This document shows positions 29,014-38,782 of a stretch of 64,000 nt of DNA, piece after piece (the stretch's first letter is position 1; every line of letters starts with the position of its first letter). This stretch comes from Ensifer adhaerens (GTDB lineage Bacteria; Pseudomonadota; Alphaproteobacteria; Rhizobiales; Rhizobiaceae), in assembly GCA_900215285.1 (NCBI GenBank), contig OCMG01000004.1:1844001-1908000 (forward strand). Direction: 5' to 3'. Made by a program: the position numbers and the translations under genes. The notes under the pieces are model-generated. The model saw nothing but the letters and a program-made list of their open reading frames with translations, did no database searches and had not been told where the DNA came from.

Positions 29014-29391
29014 ATGTATGTTCGCATGCTGATTGCTGCCGCTGCCTTTGCCGCCAGCGCGGGTGTGGCGCTCGCCGATGGCGACGCGGCCAAGGGTGCG
29101 CAGGTTTTCAAGAAGAATTGCATGGTCTGTCACAACGCGACGGACGCCAAGGCCAAGGTGGGCCCGAGCCTTCAGGGCGTCGTTGGCCGTCCGGTCGCCT
29201 CCGTTGCAGACTTCAAGTATTCTGAAGGGATGAAGACCTTCGGCGCCGGCAAGACCTGGACGGAAGAAGAGCTGACCGCTTATCTGCCGAATCCCAAAGA
29301 GCTCGTGCCGGGCACGAAGATGGCGTTTGCCGGCTTGAAATCCCCGCAGGATATCGCCGACCTGATCGCCTATCTGAAGAACCCGCAATAA
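29014..29391 (+). CDS. Class-I soluble cytochrome c (c2-like)
   Basis: A 125-residue exported cytochrome. A signal peptide (cleavage near GVALA) precedes a single heme site CMVCH at about residues 36-40; the axial Met is probably in TKMAFAGL near residue 108. Segments GPSLQGVVGRPV and the end DIADLIAYLKN match cytochrome c2/c552 proteins that shuttle electrons in the periplasm. AAGGA precedes the ATG with six bases between. A terminator follows. Confidence 0.94.
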   Translation: MYVRMLIAAAAFAASAGVALADGDAAKGAQVFKKNCMVCHNATDAKAKVGPSLQGVVGRPVASVADFKYSEGMKTFGAGKTWTEEELTAYLPNPKELVPGTKMAFAGLKSPQDIADLIAYLKNPQ

Positions 29392-29410
29392 CCGGTTCCA
29401 GTCCGAAATC

Positions 29411-29448
29411 GCGCCGAGGCGGAGCAAACTGCCTCGGCGTTTCCTTTG
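29411..29448 (+). terminator. Terminator after cytochrome c gene
   Basis: CGCCGAGGC at 29412-29420 pairs with GCCTCGGCG at 29431-29439 around a ten-base loop, followed by TTTCCTTT. Confidence 0.85.
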
Positions 29449-29725
29449 GCCAGATACAATCGATTTCCTCTGGCTAACCGTTAGCCTTTCTGCAATGGGT
29501 TCCAGACTTGGGCAATTGCAGTGCGGCCTGTCGAGGAGGGGTCTGCATCCTTCCCACGGTTGCTTTTCGTTAACGATATTTCTTTGACTTTTTGAGAATT
29601 TACCTTCCGTAAATTGACGGGCATACTATCGTCATCGGTCAGAAGCTGGTGAACGCTTCGATGGATACTGCAAGGACGTGGCCCAGGAGGCTTACTCCGG
29701 CAGCAATGATGGCGGGGGCCCAATC
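29449..29725. other. Intergenic region
   Basis: Together with the terminator this is a gene-free stretch of about 330 bases. A weak GGCTAA-N3-TTAGCC inverted repeat lies at about 29472-29486; nothing else is recognisable. Confidence 0.4.
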
Positions 29726-30190
29726 ATGCATGAAGACGATGACGGCGCGTTGCCACGGCTGTTGCGGGACGCTGAGGCCATTGGCCTGTCCGAACGCGAG
29801 ATCGTGGCATGCTTTTCGGAATGGCTGCTTTTCGACTGTTGGCGCTTTGACGGTGAGGATTTCCGCATTTTCGGGAACTTCCGCGCCGTCGACGATATCG
29901 GGGCCGTCGTGGAGGAACAGGGCGCCGTTTCCTTCCAGGGCAGGTTCGGTGACGAGGGGCGCAATATCGCGCTTGCCAAACTTCTTGGTGCGCTGGAAGC
30001 CAAGAGCAGCGCGATCGCGCATTATCCGCTCAAGATTGATGACGGCCCCGCTCGCGATTTCGTCTCGATCGGGGAATACAAGCCCCTGGCGAACGGTTCC
30101 GACGGGCTGATTGGAATTGCCTTCGAGGCGTTCCAGCCGCTGAGGCAGGTGTCGGTCAACGAAAAACCGGCGGCTGGCGCGGCAGAGTGA
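29726..30190 (+). CDS. Conserved-type hypothetical protein
   Basis: A 154-residue acidic protein I cannot assign. It has no signal peptide or membrane helix. The first half is helical and Asp/Glu/Trp-rich (LSEREIVACFSEWLLFDCW), the second half alternating. The frame opens at a GTG at 29678 whose purine-rich sequence is only one base away; GGGGG lies seven bases before the ATG at 29726, which I prefer. The next gene on the same strand is a single-PAS protein. Confidence 0.6.
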   Translation: MHEDDDGALPRLLRDAEAIGLSEREIVACFSEWLLFDCWRFDGEDFRIFGNFRAVDDIGAVVEEQGAVSFQGRFGDEGRNIALAKLLGALEAKSSAIAHYPLKIDDGPARDFVSIGEYKPLANGSDGLIGIAFEAFQPLRQVSVNEKPAAGAAE

Positions 30191-30256
30191 CCGTTCCTTC
30201 CGCGATCAGGCGGGCGCCTTGTCTCCGGTTGCCGGGGCGCGCAATCAAAGACACTT

Positions 30257-30703
30257 TTGGGGCGAAGTAGCTTGAACCTTTATTATCAAATCACCCGCAG
30301 CCGGTCTCTTGGGCCTCTGCCCACCTATCTGGATATGAGCGACGCAGACGTTCTCCGGCTCATTCAAAAACATGTCCGGATCGGGATCTGGCGGTCGGAC
30401 CTGGAAGCCGGTCACACCTTCTGTTCGGCGGAGGCTTCCCGGCTCTTTGGTGTGCCGGTAACCCAAGGTCCGATCGATTTCGGGATGGCCTCGAGGTCCA
30501 TCCATCCCGAAGACCAGGCATTGGCGCTGGAACTCATAGAAACGGCTGCCCGGGAAAAAGGCTCCTATCAGTTCGTCATGCGCGTGAAGGAGGGGGGCGT
30601 CGGTCCCTATATCCATGTTCGCGTCATGGGACGGTTTCGTGCCAAGGGCAATTCAGGTGGCGAGATCATTGGCGTCTGTCACGAAATTCCCGCCGGAGTC
30701 TGA
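30257..30703 (+). CDS. Single PAS-domain protein
   Basis: A 148-residue protein that is essentially one PAS domain (about residues 32-145), with the PAS-fold pattern GIWRSDLEAG, FGVPVTQGPIDFGMASRSIHPEDQ and the PAC-like end GRFRAKGNSGGEIIGVCHEI. No output domain is attached, so it probably signals through a partner. The start is uncertain: TTG at 30257 or 30272, or ATG at 30335 (MSDADV). No obvious partner kinase is adjacent. Confidence 0.78.
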   Translation: MGRSSLNLYYQITRSRSLGPLPTYLDMSDADVLRLIQKHVRIGIWRSDLEAGHTFCSAEASRLFGVPVTQGPIDFGMASRSIHPEDQALALELIETAAREKGSYQFVMRVKEGGVGPYIHVRVMGRFRAKGNSGGEIIGVCHEIPAGV

Positions 30704-30758
30704 CCCCGGCGGGATTTCAGATCGCTTCTGTCGCTGTGTTCGAAACGGCTTGCCCCAC

Positions 30759-31880
30759 CTATCGGTCGAGGACGTCGCGAATTTCCTGGATGTTGGACCG
30801 GACGCGCAGCACGTAGAAGCCCATCGTGGCGAGGTGGGTCGGCATGATCCAGCCGTCTTCTGCACCATTCGAGATGATCGCCGGCTGGATTTTCAGCGCT
30901 GACTTGAACTGACCCTGCAGTCGATCCCAAAGCGGGCCCAGATTGCGTTCCTTGATCACATTGGCGAAGTCGGCGCGCGTGGCCGTCAGAAGCGCATAGT
31001 AGCCATAAAGCTGGCCATAGGCGAACCAGAAGCGGTCGTCGGCGCGCGTGTCGAACCAGCCGCCGCCATGATTTTCCGACCGTTCACGCAGGATGTCCGA
31101 CGTCGATCCGAGCGAACTGGCAACGCGGTCGAGGAACTCGCGCAGATTGTCTGCGCGCGCGTCGAAGGTAGCCGAACAGGCGGAGAGTTCGGCGTTGTAG
31201 TTGGCGAGGTCCTTCATCGCGGACCGGTATTGCTTGGGCGTGGGGGTCAACGGTCCGAACGGGTCGAAGCTCCAGTACCAGTTTTCCTCGCCATACTGCA
31301 ATTTGGAACGGGCGTTCTGCAGGTTGTTGTTGATGCCGGACGTGCCACGCATGCGGCCAAGCGTGTCGACAAGTTCGACGGTGGCGCGCCGCACCGCCTC
31401 GTTCACGCCGCGTTGGAAATTGGCCTTGTTGTCCAGGAAGGGCGTGTGATCCCAGTCCACGCCGAAGAAGCCGAGCTTGTAGAGGATCATCGACGAGATC
31501 CAGGCGTTCTGGTTCACGTTGAAGTCCGTTAGATCGACGGCTGTCTGGGCGATGGCCGAGGACTGGCAGGTCTGCGGCGCGCCATCGGCCTTTGCCGTCA
31601 GGGTCGCGCCTGCCGGAACTTCCCGTGCGGGATACTTATAGGCTTCGATGAAGCCGGGATTGAAGTTCGTCCAGACCTGCGTCTGCCAGACGAAATATCC
31701 ATAAAGGCCGATCAGTAGCGCCAGCGCGACGGCCACTGGCGCCTTCACCATCCAGTGCCGGTTGCGAAACCAGTTTGCCAGAACCAGAAAGGGCCAGGCG
31801 ATGGCGGAGCCAATCCTGCCCAGCACGCGCCCGAGGCTGAGAAAGACGGTCTCGAAGAACGTGATGATCGAATCCAGCAT
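30759..31880 (-). CDS. DUF2333 family protein
   Basis: A 373-residue protein with one membrane helix at about residues 45-66 and a large, probably periplasmic, domain. The sequence (NFNPGFIEAYKYP, DLTDFNVNQNAWISSMILYKLGFFG, YGEENWYWSFDPFG, FWFAYGQLYGYYALL) matches DUF2333, widespread and uncharacterised. The ATG at 31880 follows a GGGA-type ribosome-binding site; the frame opens to 31910. Function unknown. Confidence 0.85.
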   Translation of the reverse strand: MLDSIITFFETVFLSLGRVLGRIGSAIAWPFLVLANWFRNRHWMVKAPVAVALALLIGLYGYFVWQTQVWTNFNPGFIEAYKYPAREVPAGATLTAKADGAPQTCQSSAIAQTAVDLTDFNVNQNAWISSMILYKLGFFGVDWDHTPFLDNKANFQRGVNEAVRRATVELVDTLGRMRGTSGINNNLQNARSKLQYGEENWYWSFDPFGPLTPTPKQYRSAMKDLANYNAELSACSATFDARADNLREFLDRVASSLGSTSDILRERSENHGGGWFDTRADDRFWFAYGQLYGYYALLTATRADFANVIKERNLGPLWDRLQGQFKSALKIQPAIISNGAEDGWIMPTHLATMGFYVLRVRSNIQEIRDVLDR

Positions 31881-32237
31881 GCCACTTGTCCCTTCCCGTC
31901 GAATTTTCACTAGCTACGGGCCAGAGCATTAGATAGTCGACCCAAAGAGGTCGCGCAATGTCAGCATCAGTGAAATTCGCCTTTTGGTACAGGGATTCAG
32001 CTGTCTGTTACTTCCGCGCGAATAATATCATTCTAAATTAATGCTAAAATTGTCGACTTTTTGCAGAAACGGGAAAGCCTCAATTTCATTTATCGAATAA
32101 AAAGGCGAGAAAATTGCTTTCTGTCATTAGTTTTGGGGAGGCGCGCGACACAAGACTTTAGAAGTCATTAATCAATGCATGCGAAAATCCTTATGAATAA
32201 CGGTAAGGTTTGCCGTTGGGGGCATGAGGGGACACCA
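31881..32237. other. Divergent AT-rich intergenic region
   Basis: 357 bases between the DUF2333 gene and the soluble chemoreceptor gene, clearly AT-rich at 32015-32120. Both promoters should be here. I find no full CtrA box, hairpin or small gene. Confidence 0.4.
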
Positions 32238-34046
32238 ATGTTTGGAATGAATTCGGGTCTGTCGAGCGCAAAGATGCGCTCGATCGATATGTTGCGCGCC
32301 AATGTGATGATCGCGGACTCAGATCTGCGGATCACCTACATGAATACTGCGGTGAAAAGCCTGCTGGCCGAGGTCGAGACGGAGCTCAAGGCCGAGTTGC
32401 CGCGCTTTTCCATGGAAACGCTACTGGGCAGCAATATCGACGTCTTCCACAAGAACCCGAGCTACCAGCGTGACATGCTGGCCAAGCTGACCAAGCCGCA
32501 CAGCGCCACGATCCGTGTTGGGGGCCATGCATTCGACCTGCTGGTCACCCCCCTGATGGACAACGGCAAATCCAAGGGTTTCGTGGTGGAGTGGTCCAAC
32601 GCGAAGGAGCGGCTGCTCAACAATGATTATCGCAACCAGATGGAAGCGATCTCGCGGGTACAGGCTGTCATCAGCTTTTCGCCCGACGGGCATATCCTGT
32701 CGGCGAACGAGAATTTCCAGAAGTCGATGGGCTATTCGCTGGGCGAAATCGTCGGCAAGCATCACAGCATGTTCGTCGACAAGGACTATGCGGCAAGCCA
32801 AGCCTATCAAGACTTCTGGCGCGACATGCGCGACGGGAAGTTTCGCGCCGACGAGTTCGTGCGCTATTCGAAGAGCGGCAAGCCGGTCTATCTGCAGGCC
32901 TCCTACAATCCCATCATGGATGAGAAGGGCAAGGTCATGAAGGTCGTGAAATTCGCGACCGACGTGACCGACCGCGTCAATGCGGTCAACACGCTGGGCG
33001 ATGGCTTGAAGGAGCTTGCCGCCGGCAATCTCGACCAGCAGATCGACACGCCGTTTCCGCAGAACCTTGAGCGCCTGCGTCACGACTTCAATGATTCCGT
33101 GAAGCAGCTCGAGGCTGCGATCAATTCGATCGGCAGCAATGCCAACAATATTTCCGCGAGCGCCGAGGAAGTGCGTTCTGCCGCCGATTCGCTCTCCAAG
33201 CGGACCGAGCAGCAGGCAGCCTCGATCGAGGAAACGGCCGCCGCGCTCGAGGAAATCACCACGACGGTTGCCGACTCTTCCCGCCGCGCCGAAGAGGCAG
33301 GACAGTTGGTGGCCCGCACACGCGAGAACGCCGAACGTTCCGGCGAAGTCGTCAAGGAAGCCATCGAAGCCATGAGCGCGATCGAGAACTCCTCGGGCCA
33401 GATCGCCAACATCATCGGCGTCATTGACGAAATTGCTTTCCAGACCAACCTGCTTGCCCTGAATGCCGGTGTCGAAGCCGCGCGAGCAGGCGACGCCGGC
33501 AAGGGCTTTGCGGTCGTGGCGACCGAGGTTCGCGAACTGGCGCAGCGTTCCGCCAACGCAGCCAAGGAGATCAAGTCGCTGATCACGAAGTCGAGCGATC
33601 AGGTCAAGCAGGGCGTAGCCCTCGTTGGTCGGACGGGAGCGGCGCTTGCCGATATCGTGGTTCAGGTTCAGGACATTAACCGTAACGTCAACGCCATCGT
33701 AGATGCCGCGCGCGAGCAGGCGACCGGCCTCAAGGAGGTCAATGCGGCGGTCAATACGATGGACCAGGGCACGCAGCAGAATGCCGCCATGGTCGAGGAA
33801 TCGAACGCACAGAGCGCCACGCTCGCGAACGAGGCCGAGGCGCTGGCTTCGCTCCTGCAGCAGTTCCGCACACGCGGGTCGGCACAGGCCGCCAGACGGG
33901 CAGCCCCGGGACGCGCACCCCAGGCGGCCACGTCCGCGTCGCGTCCGGCGGCTTCGCCCGCCCGGCAACTTGCCAGCAAGGTGGCGCGTTCGTTTGCGAC
34001 CGGTGGCGCAGCCACCGCTGCCGCGACGGATTGGGAAGAGTTCTGA
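32238..34046 (+). CDS. Soluble PAS-domain methyl-accepting chemotaxis protein
   Basis: A 602-residue cytoplasmic chemoreceptor with no transmembrane helix. Two PAS domains come first, about residues 15-125 and 140-245 ([20 protein letters not shown], then [20 protein letters not shown]). A short HAMP-like linker and the MA domain follow, with the signalling tip near residue 397 ([20 protein letters not shown]). It ends in TDWEEF, an xWxxF adaptor pentapeptide like that of the other receptor in this window. It resembles the soluble rhizobial receptors of the McpY type. The frame opens at 32175, but GAGGGG six bases before the ATG at 32238 fixes the start. Confidence 0.93.
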   Translation: MFGMNSGLSSAKMRSIDMLRANVMIADSDLRITYMNTAVKSLLAEVETELKAELPRFSMETLLGSNIDVFHKNPSYQRDMLAKLTKPHSATIRVGGHAFDLLVTPLMDNGKSKGFVVEWSNAKERLLNNDYRNQMEAISRVQAVISFSPDGHILSANENFQKSMGYSLGEIVGKHHSMFVDKDYAASQAYQDFWRDMRDGKFRADEFVRYSKSGKPVYLQASYNPIMDEKGKVMKVVKFATDVTDRVNAVNTLGDGLKELAAGNLDQQIDTPFPQNLERLRHDFNDSVKQLEAAINSIGSNANNISASAEEVRSAADSLSKRTEQQAASIEETAAALEEITTTVADSSRRAEEAGQLVARTRENAERSGEVVKEAIEAMSAIENSSGQIANIIGVIDEIAFQTNLLALNAGVEAARAGDAGKGFAVVATEVRELAQRSANAAKEIKSLITKSSDQVKQGVALVGRTGAALADIVVQVQDINRNVNAIVDAAREQATGLKEVNAAVNTMDQGTQQNAAMVEESNAQSATLANEAEALASLLQQFRTRGSAQAARRAAPGRAPQAATSASRPAASPARQLASKVARSFATGGAATAAATDWEEF

Positions 34047-34085
34047 GCAAGCATGCCGGTTGATTGAAGGCCGCTGAGAGAATTG

Positions 34086-34130
34086 CAGTCGCAGGGAAGC
34101 CTTCCGGGGCCTGCCTGCGACTGTTTTGTC
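34086..34130 (+). terminator. Terminator after soluble chemoreceptor gene
   Basis: CAGTCGCAGG at 34086-34095 pairs with CCTGCGACTG at 34114-34123, followed by TTTTGTCATTTT. Confidence 0.85.
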
Positions 34131-34268
34131 ATTTTAGCTTCGCCTTAAGGTTTCGGAGACATCTTTTGTAAACGAATGGACTGTTATGTTCGCCTTAGGA
34201 AATGACAGCTAGTCATGTAGAGCCGCGCCTTCGTCGCGGAATTGCTCCGTTCATCAACGAGGTCGCGT

Positions 34269-34937
34269 GTGTTCAACATCTCTCCGGTTTCGCAGAACAA
34301 CGTGTTCCGGAGGCGCCGGATTGCGCGCCTGAGCGGCATGATTGCAGACCATGTCGCGGCCAAGGGTCATTGCCGCCTGTTGGACATGGGCGGGACAACC
34401 GGCTTCTGGAGCGTCTGGCGCGATCTTCTCGATTTCGAGCACCTGAGCGTGACCTGCGTCAATCTCGCGGAGGTGCGGCAGGACGACACCGGCGGTCTGC
34501 CGGTGGTGGCGCGTGTAGGCAATGCCTGCTCGATGCCGGAATTCGAAGACAATTCCTTTGACGTCGTGTTCTCGAACTCGGTGATCGAGCATGTCGGCCT
34601 GTGGTCGAACAAGATCGGTTTCGCCCGTGAGGCGCGCCGGCTGGCGCCCAGCTACCTGATCCAGACGCCGAATTTCTGGTTTCCCGTTGACCCGCATTCC
34701 CGCTTTGCGTTCCTGCACTGGCTGCCGCGGCCCGTGGTCTATCGCGTCCACATGAACATGCGCACCGGCTTCTATCCGAAAACCTCCGATCTCGATGAGG
34801 CCATGACCTATACCGAGGATGCGGACATGCTTGACTGGCGGCAGATGGCGCATCTTTTTCCCGACGGCGCGATCGAGTCGGAAAAGTTCATGCTGATGAC
34901 GAAGTCGCTTCTGGCGGTGCGTCACAGCAAGCCTTGA
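34269..34937 (+). CDS. Class-I SAM-dependent methyltransferase
   Basis: About 222 residues with a methyltransferase-11-like core: motif I LLDMGGTTGFW, then a post-I region ending VARVGNACSMPEFEDNSFDVVFSNSVIEH, which is typical of SAM-binding Rossmann enzymes. The later part (PNFWFPVDPHSRFAFLHWLP) resembles methyltransferases that act on polysaccharide or small-molecule substrates. The frame opens with TTG at 34242, but GAGG six bases before the GTG at 34269 makes that the likely start. The substrate is unknown. Confidence 0.85.
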   Translation: MFNISPVSQNNVFRRRRIARLSGMIADHVAAKGHCRLLDMGGTTGFWSVWRDLLDFEHLSVTCVNLAEVRQDDTGGLPVVARVGNACSMPEFEDNSFDVVFSNSVIEHVGLWSNKIGFAREARRLAPSYLIQTPNFWFPVDPHSRFAFLHWLPRPVVYRVHMNMRTGFYPKTSDLDEAMTYTEDADMLDWRQMAHLFPDGAIESEKFMLMTKSLLAVRHSKP

Positions 34938-34953
34938 TGCGCCACGTTTCGAA

Positions 34954-35859
34954 CTACCAGCAATAGCGGTAGTCGCCCTTGCGCTTCATCACGTCGAGAT
35001 GGAGATGGGTTTCGTGTGCCGCGTCGCTGGCCGGTCCGAGAACTGTGGTGAAGAAAAGGCATGCGGAGGCGGTAATCGCGCGTTCAAACGCGCCGACAAG
35101 TGTTGAATCCTTCTCGCGCGGTTCGATCACGAAAGTCTTGCCATCGGAGAAGGTGAAACCGGCAATGTCGATGGCATTGCCATGGGCATGTTCGGAAATC
35201 TTGCCCGTCTCGGCGCTGTTCCGGTTCCTGCAGGCATAGCTGGTTGCCTGGTTGAAGGCCGTGATGCGCGGCGCGTTCGGTCCATAGGCAATCGCGGCTG
35301 CGGGGAGGACGGAGGCTTTTGCCCAGCGGGAGAGCGCGAGTGCCGTCTGGCAGCGCATCGTGGCCTCGGGCTGGAGCCTGATGTCCGGCAGGACTGTGCG
35401 GACGATCAGGGGCTTATCCATGCCACAACCATTGCCGTCGTCGATCGGTGTGGTTTCCGAGAACTCGACGCCTGCCTCCTTGAGATCGGCGAGACAGGCG
35501 GCATAGGCTTCCATGTCTTCCTTTTCGGGCGGTTCGGCCTTCGTTTCGGACGGAGCGGCGGGGACCTTGCTATCGGGAGTGGTCGGCTCAGCCGGAGGAG
35601 GTGGCATCTGGGGCTGGGACGATTTCCCTTCTGCCGGTGGTTCCGGCTGCGTCCCGGCGGCTGGGCTATTGGGCTTTGCCCCGGGCTTATCCTCCGGCTT
35701 CTCCTGCGGGATGGGCGGTGTTCCCGGTGCTGCGTCGGGACGGCTTGCGGGAACGGGAACCTTGTCCTCCGGGATCGGGCCTTTAACGGTAGGCTCGGCC
35801 GCGATCGCTGCGCTTGCAGCGAAGAGAGCAGCCAGCAGAAAAACACGTCCCTGCACCAT
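34954..35859 (-). CDS. Extensin-like family protein
   Basis: A 301-residue exported protein. A signal peptide (to about AIAA) is followed by a long Pro/Glu/Lys/Ser-rich region (about residues 25-125), then the extensin-like C-terminal domain with LKEAGVEFSETTPI, HANGNAIDIAG-type HAHGNAIDIAGF, and ETHLHLDVM near the end. The His/Asp motifs resemble the zinc site of D-Ala-D-Ala peptidase-like (VanY/MEPS) folds, so a cell-wall role is plausible but unproven. GGGAG five bases before the ATG at 35859 sets the start. It is divergent from trpL. Confidence 0.88.
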   Translation of the reverse strand: MVQGRVFLLAALFAASAAIAAEPTVKGPIPEDKVPVPASRPDAAPGTPPIPQEKPEDKPGAKPNSPAAGTQPEPPAEGKSSQPQMPPPPAEPTTPDSKVPAAPSETKAEPPEKEDMEAYAACLADLKEAGVEFSETTPIDDGNGCGMDKPLIVRTVLPDIRLQPEATMRCQTALALSRWAKASVLPAAAIAYGPNAPRITAFNQATSYACRNRNSAETGKISEHAHGNAIDIAGFTFSDGKTFVIEPREKDSTLVGAFERAITASACLFFTTVLGPASDAAHETHLHLDVMKRKGDYRYCW

Positions 35860-35941
35860 CGTATCTCCCAGGTGGATGGAGATGAAGCTTGCCGGTGTTA
35901 ACGCCCTTGAGCTCAGGAGGTTCCGGCCCCGGAAAATCGGC

Positions 35942-35971
35942 CTTGCCAGTCGGCTCGCGCCGCTGTAACAA
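35942..35971 (+). promoter_or_regulatory. Predicted promoter of trpL-trpE(G)
   Basis: TTGCCA at 35943-35948 and TAACAA at 35966-35971 are separated by 17 bases, so the transcript would start at about 35978-35980, at the trpL ATG. No ribosome-binding site precedes that ATG. In Sinorhizobium the trpL transcript is reported to be leaderless, which this fits. Confidence 0.5.
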
Positions 35972-35979
35972 TCGCGCCC

Positions 35980-36024
35980 ATGAAAAACGCTCTGATGATC
36001 GCTAACTGGTGGTGGGCTCGCTGA
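35980..36024 (+). CDS. trpL: trp operon leader peptide
   Basis: A 14-codon frame encoding MKNALMIANWWWAR with three consecutive Trp codons at 36007-36015, ending 40 bases before the attenuator stem. Its C-terminal WWWAR matches the leader peptide of Sinorhizobium. Ribosome stalling at the Trp codons would decide which RNA hairpin forms. In S. meliloti the terminated leader RNA (rnTrpL) and the peptide also act in trans; the same may hold here but cannot be seen from sequence. Confidence 0.92.
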   Translation: MKNALMIANWWWAR

Positions 36025-36097
36025 AAGGCGGCCATTGCCAGTTGTTGTGTCAAGCAAACGCTGAAGCCGCCCCGGAAAGTTCCAGGCGGCTTTTTTT
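36004..36097 (+). promoter_or_regulatory. Tryptophan transcription attenuator
   Basis: Three alternative pairings are visible. AACTGG (36004-36009), over the Trp codons, pairs with CCAGTT (36038-36043). GGCGGC (36027-36032) pairs with GCCGCC (36066-36071) as antiterminator. AAGCCGCC (36064-36071) pairs with GGCGGCTT (36085-36092), with inner GGAA/TTCC, and is followed by TTTTTTT (36091-36097) as terminator. This is the classical three-hairpin layout: Trp starvation stalls the ribosome and favours the antiterminator. Confidence 0.92.
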
Positions 36098-36142
36098 GTA
36101 TGTGCCGTTTGGAATTGGGGCCGAACGGAAGAAGAGGACGAC

Positions 36143-38332
36143 ATGAATACGCGTGTTCTGGATGACGGTTCCGAACAGTATGTGACGAAGGGTGGCGTTC
36201 TGATCACCCGCAAGCGTCGCGAAGTGCCTTACGAAAACGCCATTTCCAGCTATATCGACAAGCTGGACGAGCGGCGCGGGGCGGTTCTGTCCTCGAACTA
36301 CGAATATCCGGGCCGCTATACGCGCTGGGACACCGCAGTTGCGGATCCGCCGGTCGGCATTTCCTGCAACGGACGCACGATGTGGATCGAGGCCTATAAC
36401 GGCCGCGGCGAAGTGATCCTTGAGATGATCGCAGAGTGTCTGGCAACTGTCGCGGACATCAAGATCGACGCCAAGGCCGCACGCCGTCTCGATTTCACCA
36501 TCCAGAAGCCGAGCCGCATCTTCACGGAAGAAGAGCGCTCCAAGATGCCGACGGTGTTCACTGCGCTGCGTGCGATCACTGATCTCTTCCATTCGGAAGA
36601 GGATGCGAGCCTCGGTCTTTATGGCGCCTTCGGCTACGATCTCGCTTTCCAGTTCGATGCCATCAATCTGAAACTGGAGCGACCGACCGACCAGCGCGAC
36701 ATGGTGCTGTACCTGCCCGATGAAATCCTTGTCGTCGACAATTATTCCGCAAAGGCCTGGGTCGACCGCTACGATTTCGAGAAGAATGGTGAAACGACCA
36801 AGGGCAAGCCCTGGGACATTCCGGCCGAGCCCTTCCAGCCGACGGACACGATCCCGGCGCGCGGCGATCATCATCCCGGAGAATATGCCAAGCTGGTGAC
36901 GAAGGCGAAGGAAAGCTTCCGCCGCGGCGACCTGTTCGAGGTCGTGCCGGGGCAGAAGTTCATGGAACGCTGCGACTCGAAGCCCTCGCAGATCTCGCGG
37001 CGGCTGAAGGAGATTAACCCGTCGCCGTATTCGTTCTTCATCAACCTCGGAAACCAGGAATATCTGGTCGGCGCATCGCCGGAAATGTTCGTGCGCGTCA
37101 CCGGCCGCCGCATCGAGACCTGCCCGATCTCGGGCACGATCAAGCGCGGCGAGGATGCGATTGCCGATAGCGAGCAGATCCTCAAGCTGCTCAACTCGAA
37201 GAAGGACGAGTCCGAACTCACCATGTGCTCCGACGTCGACCGCAACGACAAGAGCCGTGTGTGCGAGCCGGGTTCGGTCAAGGTCATCGGCCGCCGGCAG
37301 ATCGAGATGTATTCGCGCCTCATCCATACGGTGGACCATATCGAGGGACGCCTGCGCGAGGACATGGACGCCTTTGACGGCTTCCTGTCGCATGCCTGGG
37401 CCGTGACCGTCACCGGCGCGCCGAAGCTCTGGGCCATGCGCTTCATCGAAGCGCACGAGAAGAGCCCGCGCGCATGGTATGGCGGCGCGATCGGCATGGT
37501 CGGCTTCAATGGCGACATGAACACGGGCCTGACGCTGCGCACGGTGCGCATCAAGGACGGGATTGCGGAAGTCAGGGCAGGGGCGACGCTGCTCAACGAT
37601 TCCAATCCGGAAGAAGAAGAGGCCGAAACCGAACTGAAGGCATCCGCCATGATTGCAGCCATTCGCGATGCAAAGGCCGGCAATACCGGCAAGGCCGGCC
37701 GCGACGTCGCCAAGGTTGGCGTCGGCGTGAAGATCCTGCTGGTCGACCATGAGGACAGTTTCGTCCACACGCTGGCGAACTATTTCCGCCAGACGGGCGC
37801 GACGGTCACCACCGTGCGGTCGCCGGTGGCTGACGAGGTGTTCGAAACCGTCAATCCGGACCTGCTGGTGCTTTCGCCCGGTCCGGGTAGCCCTAAGGAC
37901 TTCGACTGCGAGACGACGATCAAGAAGGCGCGGGCGCGCAAGCTGCCGATCTTCGGTGTTTGCCTCGGGCTGCAGGCACTCGCGGAAGCCTATGGCGGCG
38001 AGCTTCGTCAGCTGGCAATCCCGATGCATGGCAAGCCGTCGCGCGTGCGCGTGCTGGAAGCCGGCACGGTCTTCTCGGGGCTTTCCAAGGAAGTCACCGT
38101 GGGCCGCTACCACTCGATCTTTGCCGATCCCGCCACGCTCGACCGTGATTTCATCATCACGGCGGAAAGTGAAGACGGGACGATCATGGGTATCGAGCAC
38201 GCCAAGGAGCCGGTGGCTGCCGTGCAGTTCCACCCGGAATCGATCATGACGCTCGGCCAGGATGCCGGCATGCGGATGATCGAGAATGTGGTGGCGCATC
38301 TGGCCAAGCGCGCGAAGGTGAAGGCGGCCTGA
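36143..38332 (+). CDS. trpE: Fused anthranilate synthase TrpE(G)
   Basis: A 729-residue fusion of anthranilate synthase component I (about residues 1-520) and its glutamine amidotransferase (about 535-725), making anthranilate from chorismate and glutamine, the first step of Trp synthesis. The TrpE part shows [27 protein letters not shown] and [12 protein letters not shown]. The TrpG part shows [12 protein letters not shown], the nucleophile Cys607 in [12 protein letters not shown] and the catalytic His in VQFHPES. The fusion is characteristic of Rhizobiales. It is controlled by the attenuator just upstream and followed by a terminator. Confidence 0.97.
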   Translation: MNTRVLDDGSEQYVTKGGVLITRKRREVPYENAISSYIDKLDERRGAVLSSNYEYPGRYTRWDTAVADPPVGISCNGRTMWIEAYNGRGEVILEMIAECLATVADIKIDAKAARRLDFTIQKPSRIFTEEERSKMPTVFTALRAITDLFHSEEDASLGLYGAFGYDLAFQFDAINLKLERPTDQRDMVLYLPDEILVVDNYSAKAWVDRYDFEKNGETTKGKPWDIPAEPFQPTDTIPARGDHHPGEYAKLVTKAKESFRRGDLFEVVPGQKFMERCDSKPSQISRRLKEINPSPYSFFINLGNQEYLVGASPEMFVRVTGRRIETCPISGTIKRGEDAIADSEQILKLLNSKKDESELTMCSDVDRNDKSRVCEPGSVKVIGRRQIEMYSRLIHTVDHIEGRLREDMDAFDGFLSHAWAVTVTGAPKLWAMRFIEAHEKSPRAWYGGAIGMVGFNGDMNTGLTLRTVRIKDGIAEVRAGATLLNDSNPEEEEAETELKASAMIAAIRDAKAGNTGKAGRDVAKVGVGVKILLVDHEDSFVHTLANYFRQTGATVTTVRSPVADEVFETVNPDLLVLSPGPGSPKDFDCETTIKKARARKLPIFGVCLGLQALAEAYGGELRQLAIPMHGKPSRVRVLEAGTVFSGLSKEVTVGRYHSIFADPATLDRDFIITAESEDGTIMGIEHAKEPVAAVQFHPESIMTLGQDAGMRMIENVVAHLAKRAKVKAA

Positions 38333-38361
38333 TCCGACGCATCCAGTCTTTTGAATTGCAA

Positions 38362-38391
38362 TGGCGGCGCCCGGACAGGCGTCGCCATTTT
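38362..38391 (+). terminator. Terminator after trpE(G)
   Basis: TGGCGGCGCC at 38362-38371 pairs with GGCGTCGCCA at 38378-38387 (one G-T pair), followed by TTTT. Confidence 0.85.
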
Positions 38392-38401
38392 GCGTTTTGC
38401 C

Positions 38402-38677
38402 TCAGCGATGCGAGGGCGGGGCTTCGACGATCAGCGAGACGATGCGACGGACGATCGGCGCGGCGATGATGGCCGCAGGGAAGGCGATCGGATAGGTGAG
38501 CATCCATGCGCCGAGGGTGCGGGCACCGAGATCGGGCGCGAAGCCGACGGCGCCGTAGGTTGCCGCGGCGGATACCAGTCCCGACATCATGAGGGAGAGG
38601 ATCATCGGCGAAACGATGTGGGTGGCATGGTGCGGCAGCTTTCTGATGCGGCCGTGCCTGGAAACTGCGGTATGCAT
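38402..38677 (-). CDS. DUF2798 family small membrane protein
   Basis: A 91-residue protein with two hydrophobic helices (about residues 24-46 and 56-78) and the DUF2798 pattern: SPMILSLMMSGLVSAAATY, then WMLTYPIAFPAAIIAAPIVRRIV. GGAG lies seven bases before its ATG. It is divergent from the LysR gene across about 105 bases, the usual arrangement for a regulator and its target. The function of DUF2798 is unknown. Confidence 0.85.
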   Translation of the reverse strand: MHTAVSRHGRIRKLPHHATHIVSPMILSLMMSGLVSAAATYGAVGFAPDLGARTLGAWMLTYPIAFPAAIIAAPIVRRIVSLIVEAPPSHR

Positions 38678-38782
38678 TGTCTGTCTCCGTGGTCAGTGGG
38701 TTGAAATGACAGGCGCACTGTACCTCCGCGCCATAATGTGCAAAATTCCCATAAATTTCTCTTTCAATGTGAATATCTGAAC

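Noticed and set aside
36050..38299. A 749-codon open frame on the strand opposite trpE(G), and similar long antisense frames opposite the chemoreceptors, hybrid kinase and helicase genes
   Set aside because: High GC and strong codon bias create long open frames antisense to real genes. These have no ribosome-binding sites, are rich in Arg/His/Gln, and match no family.
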